Source: Paludibacterium denitrificans
GTDB taxonomy: Bacteria > Pseudomonadota > Gammaproteobacteria > Burkholderiales > Chromobacteriaceae
Length of the DNA: 64,000 nt
Direction of reading: 5' to 3'
Assembly (NCBI RefSeq): GCF_009707705.1
Contig: NZ_WLYX01000001.1
Span: forward strand, 124,001-188,000
Shown: positions 44,351-53,999 of the stretch, in pieces
How the letters are laid out: each line of letters begins with the position of its first letter
How positions within the stretch are numbered: position 1 is the stretch's first letter
Notes under the pieces: model-generated
Database searches by the model: none
What the model was told of the DNA's origin: nothing
The model's input: only the letters and a program-made list of their open reading frames with translations
Position numbers and translations under genes: made by a program

Positions 44351-44763
44351 TCAGCCCTGCCCCTCCGATGACGGCGATTTGCGGCGGCGCGCCAGCAGAC
44401 GCTCGCATTGCTGGCGTTGCTGGGTAATCTCTTTTAGCACCAGCCGGATATCTTCCATCTGATCGAGCAGTTGCCGCTCGCGCTGTTGCAGCAAACGGAT
44501 AAACTCCTGCAATTGCGACGCGTTGTTGTCATCGGCATCGTACAGATCAAACAACTCGCGGATTTCCTGTAACGACAAGCCGATACGCTTGCCACGCAAG
44601 ATCAGCATCAGGCGGATACGGTCACGTGCGGCTGTAAATACGCCGCTGCCCCTGTCTGGCTAAGCTCCAGCAAGCCCTGATCCTCATAAAAACGGATCGT
44701 ACGCGTGGTCACATCAAATTCGCGGGCCAAATCGCTAATGGTAAAGCTCGGTTCAGCCTTCAT
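44351..44763 (-). CDS. MerR-family regulator, LiuR-like (frame broken near 44658)
   Basis: About 137 residues. The N-terminal helix-turn-helix reads FTISDLAREFDVTTRTIRFY, then EDQGLLEP, and the dimerisation helix is LSLQEIRELFDLYDADDNNA followed by a coiled coil. GCTTAGC near 44657-44663 breaks LLEPARQGQRRIYS; a second one-base error lies just after it. It is divergent from the 3-hydroxyacyl-CoA dehydrogenase gene. This context and the domain pattern match LiuR, the regulator of branched-chain amino acid and fatty acid breakdown. Exact orthology is inferred. Confidence 0.82.
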
Positions 44764-44863
44764 GGATACTCTGTCCGCACATGGCAAATAACCTCTATTC
44801 TAACGGTGCACGCCTTCGCTTAAGCACGGTAACGTCGCAACGGGTTGATCGCCCATGTTGTTA

Positions 44864-44891
44864 TTGACGTTAACGTCAACGCGAATATAGT
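44864..44891 (+). promoter_or_regulatory. Promoter with LiuR-like palindrome before the 3-hydroxyacyl-CoA dehydrogenase gene
   Basis: TTGACGTTAACGTCAA (44864-44879) is a perfect 16-base palindrome. Its first six bases also act as -35; TATAGT (44886-44891) is the -10 with a 16-base spacer. MerR regulators bind exactly between these elements, and the palindrome resembles published LiuR sites as I recall them. Confidence 0.7.
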
Positions 44892-44927
44892 GTGTAGCAC
44901 TGCTCACAACAAGAGGAGACACCCATC

Positions 44928-45793
44928 ATGAGCAAACCCAAAATTGGCGTAGTCGGCGTTGGCACCATGGGCAACGGCATTGCCCGGTCTTTGCCATGCG
45001 TGGCTTTGACGTGACCGTGGCTGATGTCAGCCAGAGCATACTGGAACACGGGCTGAGCACCATCCGGCATAGCCCGGGACGGTTGGCAAAGAAAGGCCAG
45101 ATTGAAGACACCGATATTCCCGCCATCATGACGCGCCTGCGCCCAAGCACACGCCTTGCCGACATGGCCGACCGCGATCTGGTTGTGGAGGCCGTGACCG
45201 AGGAAGTCCACACCAAGGAAGAAATCTTCCGCGAGTTGGCCGAATCGGTACGCCCCGACACCGTACTGGCCTCCAACACGTCATCCATTTCCCTGACACG
45301 CATTGCCAGCTGGGTGCCGCATCCGGAACGTGTCATCGGCATGCACTTCATGAATCCGGTGCCAGTGATGCAATTAGTTGAAATCGTACGCGCCCGGCAA
45401 ACCGGCGATGCAGCTTTCAATACCGTACAGGAGTTATCGCGGGTGTTGGGCAAAACACCGGTAAGCGTCAAGGATTACCCGGGCTTCGTCTCCAACCGCG
45501 TGCTGATGCCGATGATCAACGAAGCCGCATTCACCCTGTACGAAGGGCTGGCCAGCGCCGAAGACATCGACCATGTCATGCGCCCGGGCATGAACCACCC
45601 GATCGGCCCGCTGGCTCTGGCCGACATGATCGGGCTCGACACTTGCGTTTCCATCATGGATATCCTTTACCATGAGTTTCGCGACAGCAAGTACCGTGTC
45701 TGCCCGCTGCTGGTACAACTGGTGGCGGCTGGCTTAGCTGGGGCGCAAGACAGGCCGGGGTTCTTCGATTACAGCCAGAACAGCGAAGCCTGA
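44928..45793 (+). CDS. 3-hydroxyacyl-CoA (3-hydroxybutyryl-CoA) dehydrogenase (frame broken near 44984 and 45727-45760)
   Basis: About 288 residues. NAD site KIGVVGVGTMGNGIA, catalytic region GMHFMNPVPVMQLVEIV (His) and C-terminal GMNHPIGPLALADMIGLD. A base is missing in a CCAGG site near 44984 (GIAQVFAMRGFDV expected). Between about 45727 and 45760 two opposite errors leave the frame open but garble the family's WLGRKTGRGFFDYS-type end. ATG 44928 follows AAGAGGAGAC. It is controlled by the MerR palindrome and followed by an ECH-type hydrolase, pointing to valine, isoleucine or short-chain fatty acid degradation. Confidence 0.9.
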
Positions 45794-45879
45794 TCGCGCC
45801 AGCGCAAAACCAGCGCCAGCCACGACAGGCATGACAAGGCCCCAAACGGGCCGGGACGAACAAAACATGGGGGGCATCA

Positions 45880-46998
45880 ATGTCTGACACCGTCATCTTT
45901 GAAGAACGCACCACTGCCAGCGGGCACCGGCTTGGCATTGCCATGCTCAATGCGGAAAAATCGCTCAATGCGCTAACGCTGGACATGATCCGGCAGTTGG
46001 CCAAACAGCTCGCCAACTGGGAACACGACAGCAAAGTGGTCGCCGTGCTGCTGCGCGGAGCCGAGAGAAGGCCTTTTGCGCTGGCGGTGACGTACGCATG
46101 TTGCGTCAGGCCTTGCGCGACAACTGCCAATACCCCAATCCACTTGTCACGACTTTTTTCAGTGAAGAATATGCGCTCGACTACCATATCCATACCTACC
46201 GCAAGCCATTGATTGTTTGGGGTAGCGGCATCGTCATGGGCGGAGGGCTGGGGCTAATGGCGGGCGCCAGCCATCGCGTGGTAACGGCCAGCACGCGCAT
46301 CGCCATGCCGGAAATTACCATCGGGCTTTATCCAGATGTCGCGGCCAGTTGGTTCCTGCAACGCATGCCTGCGCACATGGGCCTGTTTCTGGGGCTGACG
46401 GGTGCGCCGCTAAACGCGCATGATGCCTTGTTGTGCAACTTGGCCGACCATCTCGCCAGCGCAGATGGCTGGGACAACATGCTGCAACAGCTGGCCAGCC
46501 TCTGGAGTGAAGACGCCGGAAATAATCGGGCCAGCATCACCGCCTTGCTGAACGAGCTGGAAATCGAGGCGCGCAACACCCTGCCCGATTCCAATGTTGC
46601 CCGCCACCTGCTGACGGTACACCGCCTGCTCAACCGCGGCACATTGAGCGCTGTGGCCGACGCACTGACCCATGAGTATTTCACTGACCCCGGCTGGTCA
46701 ATGCCGCACAGACTTTTGCCAATGGCAGCCCCACTTCGGCCGCCATCACCGGAAAGCATTCCAGCGCGCACGCCATCTGTCGCTGGCAGAGGTATTCCGC
46801 ATGGAACTGACCCTGTCGGTCAACGTCTGCAACAAGCCGGACTTTTCCGAAGGCGTACGGGCGCTACTGGTAGACAAGGACCGTAGCCCTCGTTGGGTTC
46901 GGCCAACCTTGCAAGAGGTTGATCAAGACTGGCTCAACAGCCACTTCATTTCGCCGTGGCCGGTAGACGCACACCCACTCGCGGCCCTTGCCGAGTAA
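45880..46998 (+). CDS. Enoyl-CoA hydratase/isomerase family, 3-hydroxyisobutyryl-CoA hydrolase type (frame broken near 46063, 46690 and 46749)
   Basis: About 372 residues, the length of the ECH_2 / HIBYL-CoA hydrolase group rather than simple hydratases. Oxyanion-hole segments: FCAGGDVRMLRQAL (after repair) and GGGLGLMAGASHRVVTAS; then MPEITIGLYPDVAASWFL. Lesions: a lost base near 46063 at a GCC-GGC-like site, and lost T in two CCTGG sites near 46690 (TDPWLVNAAQTF expected) and 46749 (ITWKAFQRARHLS expected). Probably co-transcribed with the upstream dehydrogenase and acting in valine catabolism; a plain enoyl-CoA hydratase role cannot be excluded. Confidence 0.87.
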
Positions 46999-47007
46999 TT
47001 ACGGTCA

Positions 47008-47054
47008 CATAGGGTTGGCCGAATTAGCAACGCCCGCTTTCGGCCAACCCTATG
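47008..47054. repeat. Long inverted repeat of the GTTGGCCGAA element between convergent genes
   Basis: Arms 47008-47023 (CATAGGGTTGGCCGAA) and 47039-47054 (TTCGGCCAACCCTATG) are perfect 16-base complements around a 15-base loop. It begins 10 bases after one stop and ends 4 bases before the other, the position of a bidirectional terminator. Confidence 0.9.
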
Positions 47055-47057
47055 GCC

Positions 47058-47812
47058 TCAGCGCGATTTATCGCGCAATTCGTAACCAGCCGCTTGCAGG
47101 CTGCGACGGAATTCGGCCATGGCGATATTCACCAGCTGCGGCTGGCCGGTAAAGCCAAATTCAATATGCATCTGCGGAATAGCTTCGTTGCCAAAGTTGG
47201 GCAAACTCGACAACTTCAGTTGCGGATAACGCTGGCTGTACTCCTGCATCAGCGTAATCAGATCGCCTTCCCGCGCGTTGAGCGCAATCACGGTTTCTTC
47301 CACCTCCGGCTCGGCGTTATGCAGTTGCGGATAACGCTCATCCAGCACCCACTCGACCATCGGCCATGCCATGGATGGAAAACCCGGCACAAAGTGCACA
47401 TGACCATGAGAGAAGCCCGCCATTTGATTGACCGGATTGGGAATCAGGGTGGCGCCCTTGGGGAAATTCCCCATGTTGATGCGATGCGGATAGGCTTCCG
47501 CACCAAAGCGCCCTTCAATCAGCGCCCGGCTTCCGGGTGGATCTCCAACTCCAGCCCCAGCGCTTCGGCCGCACATTGCCGGGTGTAATCATCCGGCGTG
47601 GCGCCAATGCCGCCAAAGCTGAACACCAGATCCCCGCTGGCAAAGGCGCGTTTGAGCGCATCGCGCAAGCGCAGCGGAGCATCCCCGACATACTCCACCC
47701 AAGCCAGCTTCATGCCACGCGTGGCCAGCATACGGATCAACGAAGCCATATGCTTGTCCTGACGCTTGCCAGACAACAATTCGTCACCAATGATGATGGC
47801 ACCTACTTGCAT
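47058..47812 (-). CDS. CinA N-terminal-type (molybdopterin-binding-like) protein (frame broken near 47531)
   Basis: About 251 residues, only the N-terminal MoCF-like domain of CinA; no C-terminal amidohydrolase (PncC) domain. Motifs IIIGDELLSGKRQDKH and FSFGGIGATPDDYTRQ are diagnostic. The frame loses a C at GAAGCCGGGCGC near 47531 (HPEARALIEGRFG expected). CinA proteins act in NAD recycling, and the name comes from competence induction; a link to competence here is not shown. The gene ends next to the large inverted repeat. Confidence 0.87.
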
Positions 47813-47940
47813 GGATTACTTTCCTGTAAACAAGGTTGTATCGCCATAACGACGGCTTAATCGGCGGGTCGAAAAGAACCAGGGCTACGCGGCGGACAGG
47901 CACAAATCCGCCATACACTCAGAGTCGACCAGATGCGCCG

Positions 47941-48714
47941 CTAGTGGCGCCCTTTACCCTGTAGTGCATAAAAGCCCTGCCCGACCAGTTCTCGCAAAGC
48001 CGCATGACATTCTTGCATCGCTCGCCCGGAAGGCACGTACCACAACAACCCGCCGTCTTCGTAACGCACCCAGCCGGTTGGCGCAGGCAGTACCTGTAAC
48101 CCAGCCTCACGGAAAAAAGGCACGGCGCGGGCCAAATGCCAACCTTGACTCACCAGTACAATACGCCGCACCCCGGAGGCACGCAGCAGCGCGGCGGAAT
48201 AACTGGCGTTTTGCAGCGTGGTATTTGACCGGGTTTCCACCCAACGCGGCTTGATACCGTAATCTTCGGCCAACATCCGCGCCATGACCAGCCCTTCGGC
48301 CTCGCCGCCCAACGGGGCCCCACCCGTCACCAGCAACGGTTTGCCACTCAGGCGCGACAATCGCACGGCGTAACGCAGGCGCGTCAGCGTATCGGCCGAC
48401 GGTTCATTCTGCCCATACTCCGGGGCCGGTTTCTTGCCGCCCCCCAGCACCACAATCGCCTGATAATCACGCAAACGGGTCACATCGACGACCGGATAAC
48501 GTTCCAGATAACCATTAAGCCACATGGCCGTGCGCGGGATAGACAGCAAATACCCCAAAAGCAGCGCCATTAGCAATAACGACAAACCCAAGCGCCGATA
48601 CCAACGTCGCAGCCCGATACCGCACAACGCCAGCAGCAAATAATTGAGCGGCGGCAACAATAAAGCCCCGAAGAGCTGATGAATCAGCACTTCGGGGCTT
48701 GGAGTAACGATCAT
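47941..48714 (-). CDS. YdcF/ElyC-family (DUF218) membrane protein
   Basis: A 257-residue protein. Two N-terminal helices (FGALLLPPLNYLLLALCGIG and LSLLLMALLLGYLLS) are followed by a DUF218 domain with AIVVLGGGKKPAPEYGQNEPS, LLVTGGAPLGGEAEGL and LVSQGWHLARAVPFF. ElyC-like proteins influence peptidoglycan or envelope integrity. It starts 11 bases after livF, and a terminator-like hairpin overlaps its first codons (see separate entry). Frame intact. Confidence 0.88.
   Translation of the reverse strand: MIVTPSPEVLIHQLFGALLLPPLNYLLLALCGIGLRRWYRRLGLSLLLMALLLGYLLSIPRTAMWLNGYLERYPVVDVTRLRDYQAIVVLGGGKKPAPEYGQNEPSADTLTRLRYAVRLSRLSGKPLLVTGGAPLGGEAEGLVMARMLAEDYGIKPRWVETRSNTTLQNASYSAALLRASGVRRIVLVSQGWHLARAVPFFREAGLQVLPAPTGWVRYEDGGLLWYVPSGRAMQECHAALRELVGQGFYALQGKGRH
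48663..48702 (-). terminator. Terminator-like hairpin inside the first codons of the YdcF-like gene
   Basis: On the minus strand AGCCCCGAAG ... CTTCGGGGCT followed by TTTATTGTT, about 25-60 bases after the livF stop. It would end livHMGF transcription but also lies within codons 5-17 of the next gene. Confidence 0.55.
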
Positions 48715-48725
48715 GTACTTAAGCC

Positions 48726-49435
48726 TTAGCCGCCCAGATAGGCATTACGTACGCGCTCGTCGTCCAGCAGTTCTTGAGCCGGGCCACTCATGGTGATACG
48801 ACCGCTTTCCATGACATAGCCACGTTGCGACACTTCCAGCGCCAGCTTGGCGTTTTGTTCCACCAGCAACATGGTCACGCCCTCTTTGGCAATCATCTGG
48901 ATGATTTCAAAAATCTTTTCCACGATGATCGGCGCCAAACCCATGGACGGCTCATCCAGCAGCAACAGCTTGGGTTTGGACAACATCGCCCGTCCCATGG
49001 CAACCATTTGCTGTTCGCCACCGGACAACGTGCCCGCCAATTGCTTGTAGCGTTCTTTCAGGCGCGGAAACAGCTCGTAAACACGCTCGATTTCCGTCAC
49101 GATAGCCTGATTGTCGTTGCGGTAGAAAGCGCCCATGTGCAGGTTTTCTTCCACCGTCAACTTGCCAAAAATGCCACGACCTTCCGGCACCATGGCCAGA
49201 CCATGCCGAACGAAATTGTGCGAGGCGATAGCGCCGGTGTCCGGCCATCATAGACAATACTGCCACCGGACTTTTTCACCATGCCCACCAGCGTTTTCAG
49301 CGTAGTGGTTTTACCAGCACCGTTGGCGCCAATCAGCGTTACCAGTTCGCCTTGGTCGATGTGAAAATCGATACCCTTGACCGCATGAATGCCGCCATAG
49401 GCCACTTGCAGGTTTTTTACTTCCAAGAGACTCAT
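48726..49435 (-). CDS. livF: Branched-chain amino acid ABC transporter ATPase LivF (frame broken near 49241)
   Basis: About 236 residues. Walker A GANGAGKTTTLKTL, signature LSGGEQQM, Walker B LLLDEPSMGLAP. A base is missing in a CCAGG site near 49241: YDGQDTGAIASHNFVRHGL is expected before VPEGRGIF. It overlaps livG by four bases and is the last gene of livHMGF. The protein works with LivG to power import through LivHM. Confidence 0.93.
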
Positions 49436-50202
49436 GAGTGTGCCGCTCCCAGATAGGCCTCAATTACTTTCGGGTTCTTGCGCACCTCATCCGGCACGCC
49501 CTCGGCGATCTTCTTGCCGTAGTCGAGCACGGCAATGCGGTCACACAGGCCCATCATCAGTTTTACGTCGTGCTCAATCAGCAGCACCGTCACGCCACTG
49601 TGACGAATCTTGTCCATCAACTGCTTAAGGTCATCCGTCTCTTTCGGGTTCATCCCGGCAGCAGGTTCATCCAGAGCCAACAGTTTTGGCTCGGTTGCCA
49701 AGGCACGGGCAATCTCCAGACGACGCTGGTGACCATAAGACAGGTTACGGGCGCGTTCTTCTGCCACATCAGCAATGCCAACGTATTCCAACAGCTCCAA
49801 CGCCTTGTCGTGAATCGATTGCTCTTCCTCACGGGTACGGCGGTCACGCAGCACGGCACCCAATGCACCAGCCTTGCTACGGATGTGGCGGCCAACCATG
49901 ACGTTTTCCAGCGCAGTCATTTCAGCAAACAACCGAATGTTCTGGAAGGTACGCGCAATACCGGCGCTGACCACAATGTGCGGCTTCTTCTGGAACAGGT
50001 TCTGGCCGTCAAACTCAAACTTGCCCTCGTCCGGCACGTACAACCCGGTCAATACATTGAACAGCGTGGTTTTACCGGCACCGTTCGGGCCGATCAGGCC
50101 GTAAATTTCACCCTTGTTGATGGTCAGGCTAACGTTGTTCAGCGCATGCAAGCCACCAAAGCGTTTGTGAATGCCATCAATTTTCAGCAGTACTTCAGCC
50201 AT
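49432..50202 (-). CDS. livG: Branched-chain amino acid ABC transporter ATPase LivG
   Basis: A 256-residue ATPase. Walker A GPNGAGKTTLFNVL, signature LSYGHQRRLEIA, Walker B LLALDEPAAGMN, and the LivG-typical C-terminus GVPDEVRKNPKVIEAYLG. Intact frame. It overlaps livF by four bases (ATGA) and follows livM by six, so the four genes are one operon. Confidence 0.96.
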   Translation of the reverse strand: MAEVLLKIDGIHKRFGGLHALNNVSLTINKGEIYGLIGPNGAGKTTLFNVLTGLYVPDEGKFEFDGQNLFQKKPHIVVSAGIARTFQNIRLFAEMTALENVMVGRHIRSKAGALGAVLRDRRTREEEQSIHDKALELLEYVGIADVAEERARNLSYGHQRRLEIARALATEPKLLALDEPAAGMNPKETDDLKQLMDKIRHSGVTVLLIEHDVKLMMGLCDRIAVLDYGKKIAEGVPDEVRKNPKVIEAYLGAAHS

Positions 50203-50208
50203 GTTGCC

Positions 50209-51296
50209 TTAACCTTTCTGCGCAGCTGCCGCTTCTTCGGCATCCTTGAACTCGGATTTGCGACGACGCGACGGCCACATCCCGGCAGGACGGGTCAGCA
50301 TCATCACCACCATGGCCAGACCAAACAGCAGCATGCGGGCATTTTCCGGGTCGATCAGCATACGGCCGAAGGTATTCATCTGCAGCGGGCCAATCACGTC
50401 ACGCAGGATTTCCGGTGCAATCGTCAACACCACCGCACCGAGAATCACCCCGGGGATATGTCCCATACCACCCAGTACAATCATGGCCAGAATCATGGTC
50501 GATTCGATCAGGCCAAACGACTCCGGAGAAATAAACCCCGGAAGGCTGCAAACAGACCACCTGCCACACCACCCGACAGTGCGCCCAGCGAAAAAGCCAG
50601 CAACTTGATGTTGCGGATGTTGATCCCCATGGCTGCCGCTGCAATATCATCTTCACGCAGCGCTACCCGGGCACGGCCAATACGCGAATGTTGCAGGCGC
50701 CAAGCCATGATCACCACCAGCACGGTCAGCACCGAGGAACAGGTAGTAGTACAGATACACACTGGGGAAAGACAAACCGGCAATCTGCAGTGTGGAACCC
50801 AGACCAACGCCGCCCAGCTGAATCGGATCGATCAGGTTAATACCCTGCGGCCCGTTGGTGATGTTCACCGGAGCGTTCAGGTTGTTCATGAAGATCCGTA
50901 CGATCTCACCAAACCCGAGCGTCACGATTGCCGGTAGTCACCCTTCAGACGCAATACCGGGGTCCCCAGCAGAATGCCGAAAAATGCGGCAAACAACGCG
51001 CCTAGCGGAATCGTTATGTAAAACGGCAGATGGATACCGAAGTGCGGCGAGCCCAGCAATGCAAAGGTATAGGCGCCTACGGCATAGAAGGCGATAAAGC
51101 CCATATCCAGCAAACCGGCAAAGCCAACCACGATATTGAGGCCGAGCGCCAGCATGATATACAGCAGGGTAAAGTCGACGATACGAACCCACGAATTACC
51201 CAACGCGCCGCCCACCAGGAATGGCAGTACGCACAGCGCGATGGCAGAGGCAATAAACACCCCAACCTTCTTATTGGTTTCAAGTGCCTTGGTCAC
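50209..51296 (-). CDS. livM: Branched-chain amino acid ABC permease LivM (frame broken near 50539, 50745 and 50931)
   Basis: About 362 residues. Conserved segments: LLDMGFIAFYAVGAYTFALL, LRLKGDYLAIVTLGFGEIVR (after repair) and the EAA-like ALREDDIAAAAMGINIRNIK. Lesions: a lost T in CCTGG at 50931, a lost A in CCAGG at 50539 (FAAFQGFISPESFG expected), and an extra base near 50745. Start GTG 51296 is chosen because GGGAGAAC lies upstream; the frame is open to 51320. The C-terminus is charged. Confidence 0.9.
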
Positions 51297-51312
51297 GTTT
51301 GTTCTCCCTTGA

Positions 51313-52244
51313 TCAGGCACGGTCGGCCATCTTTTCGCCCAACAGGCCGGACGGACGGAAAATCAACACCAGAATCAGTACCATGAAGGCAAAGATGTCC
51401 TGATAGTTGGAGCCGAGGAAACCACCGGTAAGCTGACCGATATAACCAGCACCCAGGGCTTTCGATGATACCCAGCAAGATCCCCCCTGCTACCGCACCG
51501 CCCAAGTTGCCGATGCCGCCAAGAACCGCAGCAGTGAAGGCTTTCAAGCCGATCATGAAGCCCATGTAGTAGTGAGCCTGGTCATAGTTGGTTGCTACCA
51601 TGACACCGGCTACCGCCCCCAGTGCCGAACCCAGCACAAAGGTAGCCGAAATAATGGTATTGACGTTGACGCCCATCAGGTAAAGCAACCGCCGGGTTCT
51701 GGCTGGTGGCGCGCATGGCACGGCCAAGCTTGGTCTTTTCCACCATAATCAGCAGCCCGGTCATGATCGCGAAACACAGCCCGATGATGATAATCTGCAA
51801 TTTGGTGATGCTGGCGCCCATGATAGTGATCACGTCATGGCCGAGTATCGGCGGGAACGGAATATAGTTACGTCCCCAGATCAGGATGGCCACCTGTTGC
51901 AGCACAATGGACAGGCCAATGGCAGTAATCAGCGGAGCCAGACGCTGTGCGCCGCGCAATGGCCGGTACGCCACGCGCTCCAGCACGTAGCCCAGCAACA
52001 TGCAGGACGGAATGGCAACCAGCATGCCAATCAGCACCAGCGCGGGGCCGGGCAGGCTGACACCGGCACCAATCAGTGCATTCACCACCGAGATAGTGAC
52101 CATGGCACCAAACATAACGACTTCGCCATGGGCAAAGTTGATGAGCCCCATGATCCCGTACACCATGGTGTAGCCCAGCGCGATCAGCGCATAAATGCTA
52201 CCCAGGACCAGACCATTGAGGATCTGTTGCAGAAAAATGTCCAC
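51313..52244 (-). CDS. livH: Branched-chain amino acid ABC permease LivH (frame broken near 51466 and 51685)
   Basis: About 309 residues. N-terminus IFLQQILNGLVLGSIYALIA and INFAHGEVVMFGAMV are hallmark LivH sequence; GGIGNLGGAVAGGILLGIIE is near the end. Errors: an extra base near 51466 (ESLGAGYIGQLTGG expected) and near 51685 (VAYLMGVNVNT expected). Start GTG 52244 follows AAAGGAGA at good spacing; the frame is open further upstream. It is the first gene of the operon, and no binding-protein gene (livJ/livK) is adjacent. Confidence 0.92.
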
Positions 52245-53030
52245 GTGGGAAATCTCCTTTGATTGAACGACCCGGCAGCTCACGGGGGGTTTCCCTCTTG
52301 AAACAGCTGCCTGTGTTGTTTGCCTAGACGTGCCTTGTTGTTGGCTTCTGTCTTATAGCCGCACGGATTATGCGTGTGGATTCAATCGACTGTCAATCTT
52401 AAAAACTTGTTAAACCGGGGCAAAAACACATCTATTTTTTGTCACTCTAACACAATGATTTTTATAGTTTTTCCTGAAAAACAGCATAAAAATCCTGATA
52501 GATAACATGGAATATATCGAAACGGTTTTACCCCGAACCCAAGCAGTGGTTTCTTGTGTTTCGAACAGAAAAACGGCGATGAATTTTCACATTCGAAATA
52601 CATTGTTCGCATAAACTCAGATACGAACCACCTCCGGCCTGCCCCCTTTCATATGTATACAATCGACAGTACACGTAATAGCAAATAGTGTTCCATGTCG
52701 AATCTGGCCCAAACCACCGTCCCTGCGGTTCTGCAATAGGCAAGAATTACCAATTTGCATCGACATTACCGTTGCAAAACTCATTCCTGCTTTACCACAT
52801 TCAACAAAACTGTTGCAAACACGCGGCAATGGCACGCTTAACAAAGAACGCCAGTCGCTACTTTACTCCCACTGGCAGCAGTAAATGCACTGTTATAGCG
52901 CCAAATGCCCCACAACGAAACAAAAACGCCACCCACAGGCGGCGTCTGGCATTGACCACAACAATACGGTCAGCTTTGTGCTGACACGGAAACAAAGCGT
53001 ACCGAATCACCCGCCTGTATCTGTAACGCT
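52245..53030. other. 786-base non-coding region between livH and the arginine succinyltransferase genes
   Basis: AT-rich from about 52380 to 52700 compared with flanking genes. It should contain the livHMGF promoter at its left end and the terminator of the aruFG unit at its right end. None of the open frames has protein character that I trust. Nothing else is recognised. Confidence 0.5.
52916..52945 (-). terminator. Rho-independent terminator after the succinyltransferase genes
   Basis: Minus strand: ACGCCGCC-TGTG-GGTGGCGT followed by TTTTGTTTC, about 90 bases after the aruG stop. Confidence 0.7.
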
Positions 53031-53999
53031 TCAGCCCTGGGCTGAAGTTAACTGCAGGGATTCTTGCGGCAACGCCAACTCTGCCAGAATTGCTCTAAAA
53101 CCCGATCGCGAAGTATTGGAGATCAGATACGTTTGGCCTTCTTCGTTTGCAGGAGGTTCGGCCAACTTGACCGAGCCAAGCTGGCTCTGGCGGACGGCAC
53201 GGATTTCTGTGAGATAGGATTGCAACGTAGGGCCAGCATCGAAAATATCGACGTAGCCTTCATAGCGAAACCCCTCTGACACCAGCAGGGCTTCGGCTGG
53301 CTGAGTGTTTTCATGGCTTTTGCCGATGACGGCTTGCGCGGCTGGAGGCAAAAAGTCGATGTACACCGGATGCTTGGGCATCAATTCAGCCACAAACGAT
53401 TTCTGCCCTACCCCGGTCAGATAATCGGCCTGAGTGAAATCAATAGAGAAGAAATGGCGCCCCAACGCTTCCCAGAACGGTGAGCGCCCGGCATCGTCAG
53501 ACACGCCACGCAGCTCGGCCATGACTTGCTTGCCAAATAACTGTGGAAACTGCGCCATAAACAGAAAACGGCTCTTGGAGAGCAAACTGCCATTGCGCTG
53601 GATACGATAATCCGGACGCAGGAACAGCGTGCACAATGCGGAACAGCCGGTGTGGTCGTTAGACAAAAACAACGTATCATGCCGCGAGTACACACCCAGT
53701 TCTTGCGACGCGTGCACGATGGTGCCGACCCGGTAGTTATACCGGGGCGCTTTCAGACCGACAGCCGCCTCGATGGCGCAGATACCCGCCACCACGCCAC
53801 AAGCCGTATCTTCCAGCACAAAAACATAACCTTGATCGGCGCGCTCCAGCTCGCTGGCCATGGATAACTCGGAACGGCGAATACGCCGCGCCAGATTTTC
53901 TTCATCAACCGGCAACGAGGTCAGGCCAATTCCGGCATTTTTCGCCAAGGCCATCAAGCCGGGTAAATCCTGTTGCGCAACAGGCCGAATAACCATCAT
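53031..53999 (-). CDS. aruG: Arginine N-succinyltransferase, beta-type subunit
   Basis: About 322 residues of the AstA/AruFG family, which succinylates arginine (or ornithine) in the AST catabolic pathway. VIRPVAQQDLPGLMALAKNA opens the acetyltransferase-like fold; PFWEALGRHFFSIDFTQADY and FVAELMPKHPVYIDFLP are diagnostic. The start overlaps the AruF stop by four bases. Intact frame. The next aru genes (aruD, aruB, aruE) do not follow here. Confidence 0.92.
   Translation of the reverse strand: MMVIRPVAQQDLPGLMALAKNAGIGLTSLPVDEENLARRIRRSELSMASELERADQGYVFVLEDTACGVVAGICAIEAAVGLKAPRYNYRVGTIVHASQELGVYSRHDTLFLSNDHTGCSALCTLFLRPDYRIQRNGSLLSKSRFLFMAQFPQLFGKQVMAELRGVSDDAGRSPFWEALGRHFFSIDFTQADYLTGVGQKSFVAELMPKHPVYIDFLPPAAQAVIGKSHENTQPAEALLVSEGFRYEGYVDIFDAGPTLQSYLTEIRAVRQSQLGSVKLAEPPANEEGQTYLISNTSRSGFRAILAELALPQESLQLTSAQG

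Noticed and set aside
49438-50937. 499-codon plus-strand open frame opposite livG and livM
   Set aside because: Antisense shadow; livG on the minus strand is complete with Walker and signature motifs.
52617-52984. Short open frames in the 786-base gap between livH and aruG
   Set aside because: No ribosome site, no recognisable protein pattern, and the two frames overlap on opposite strands.
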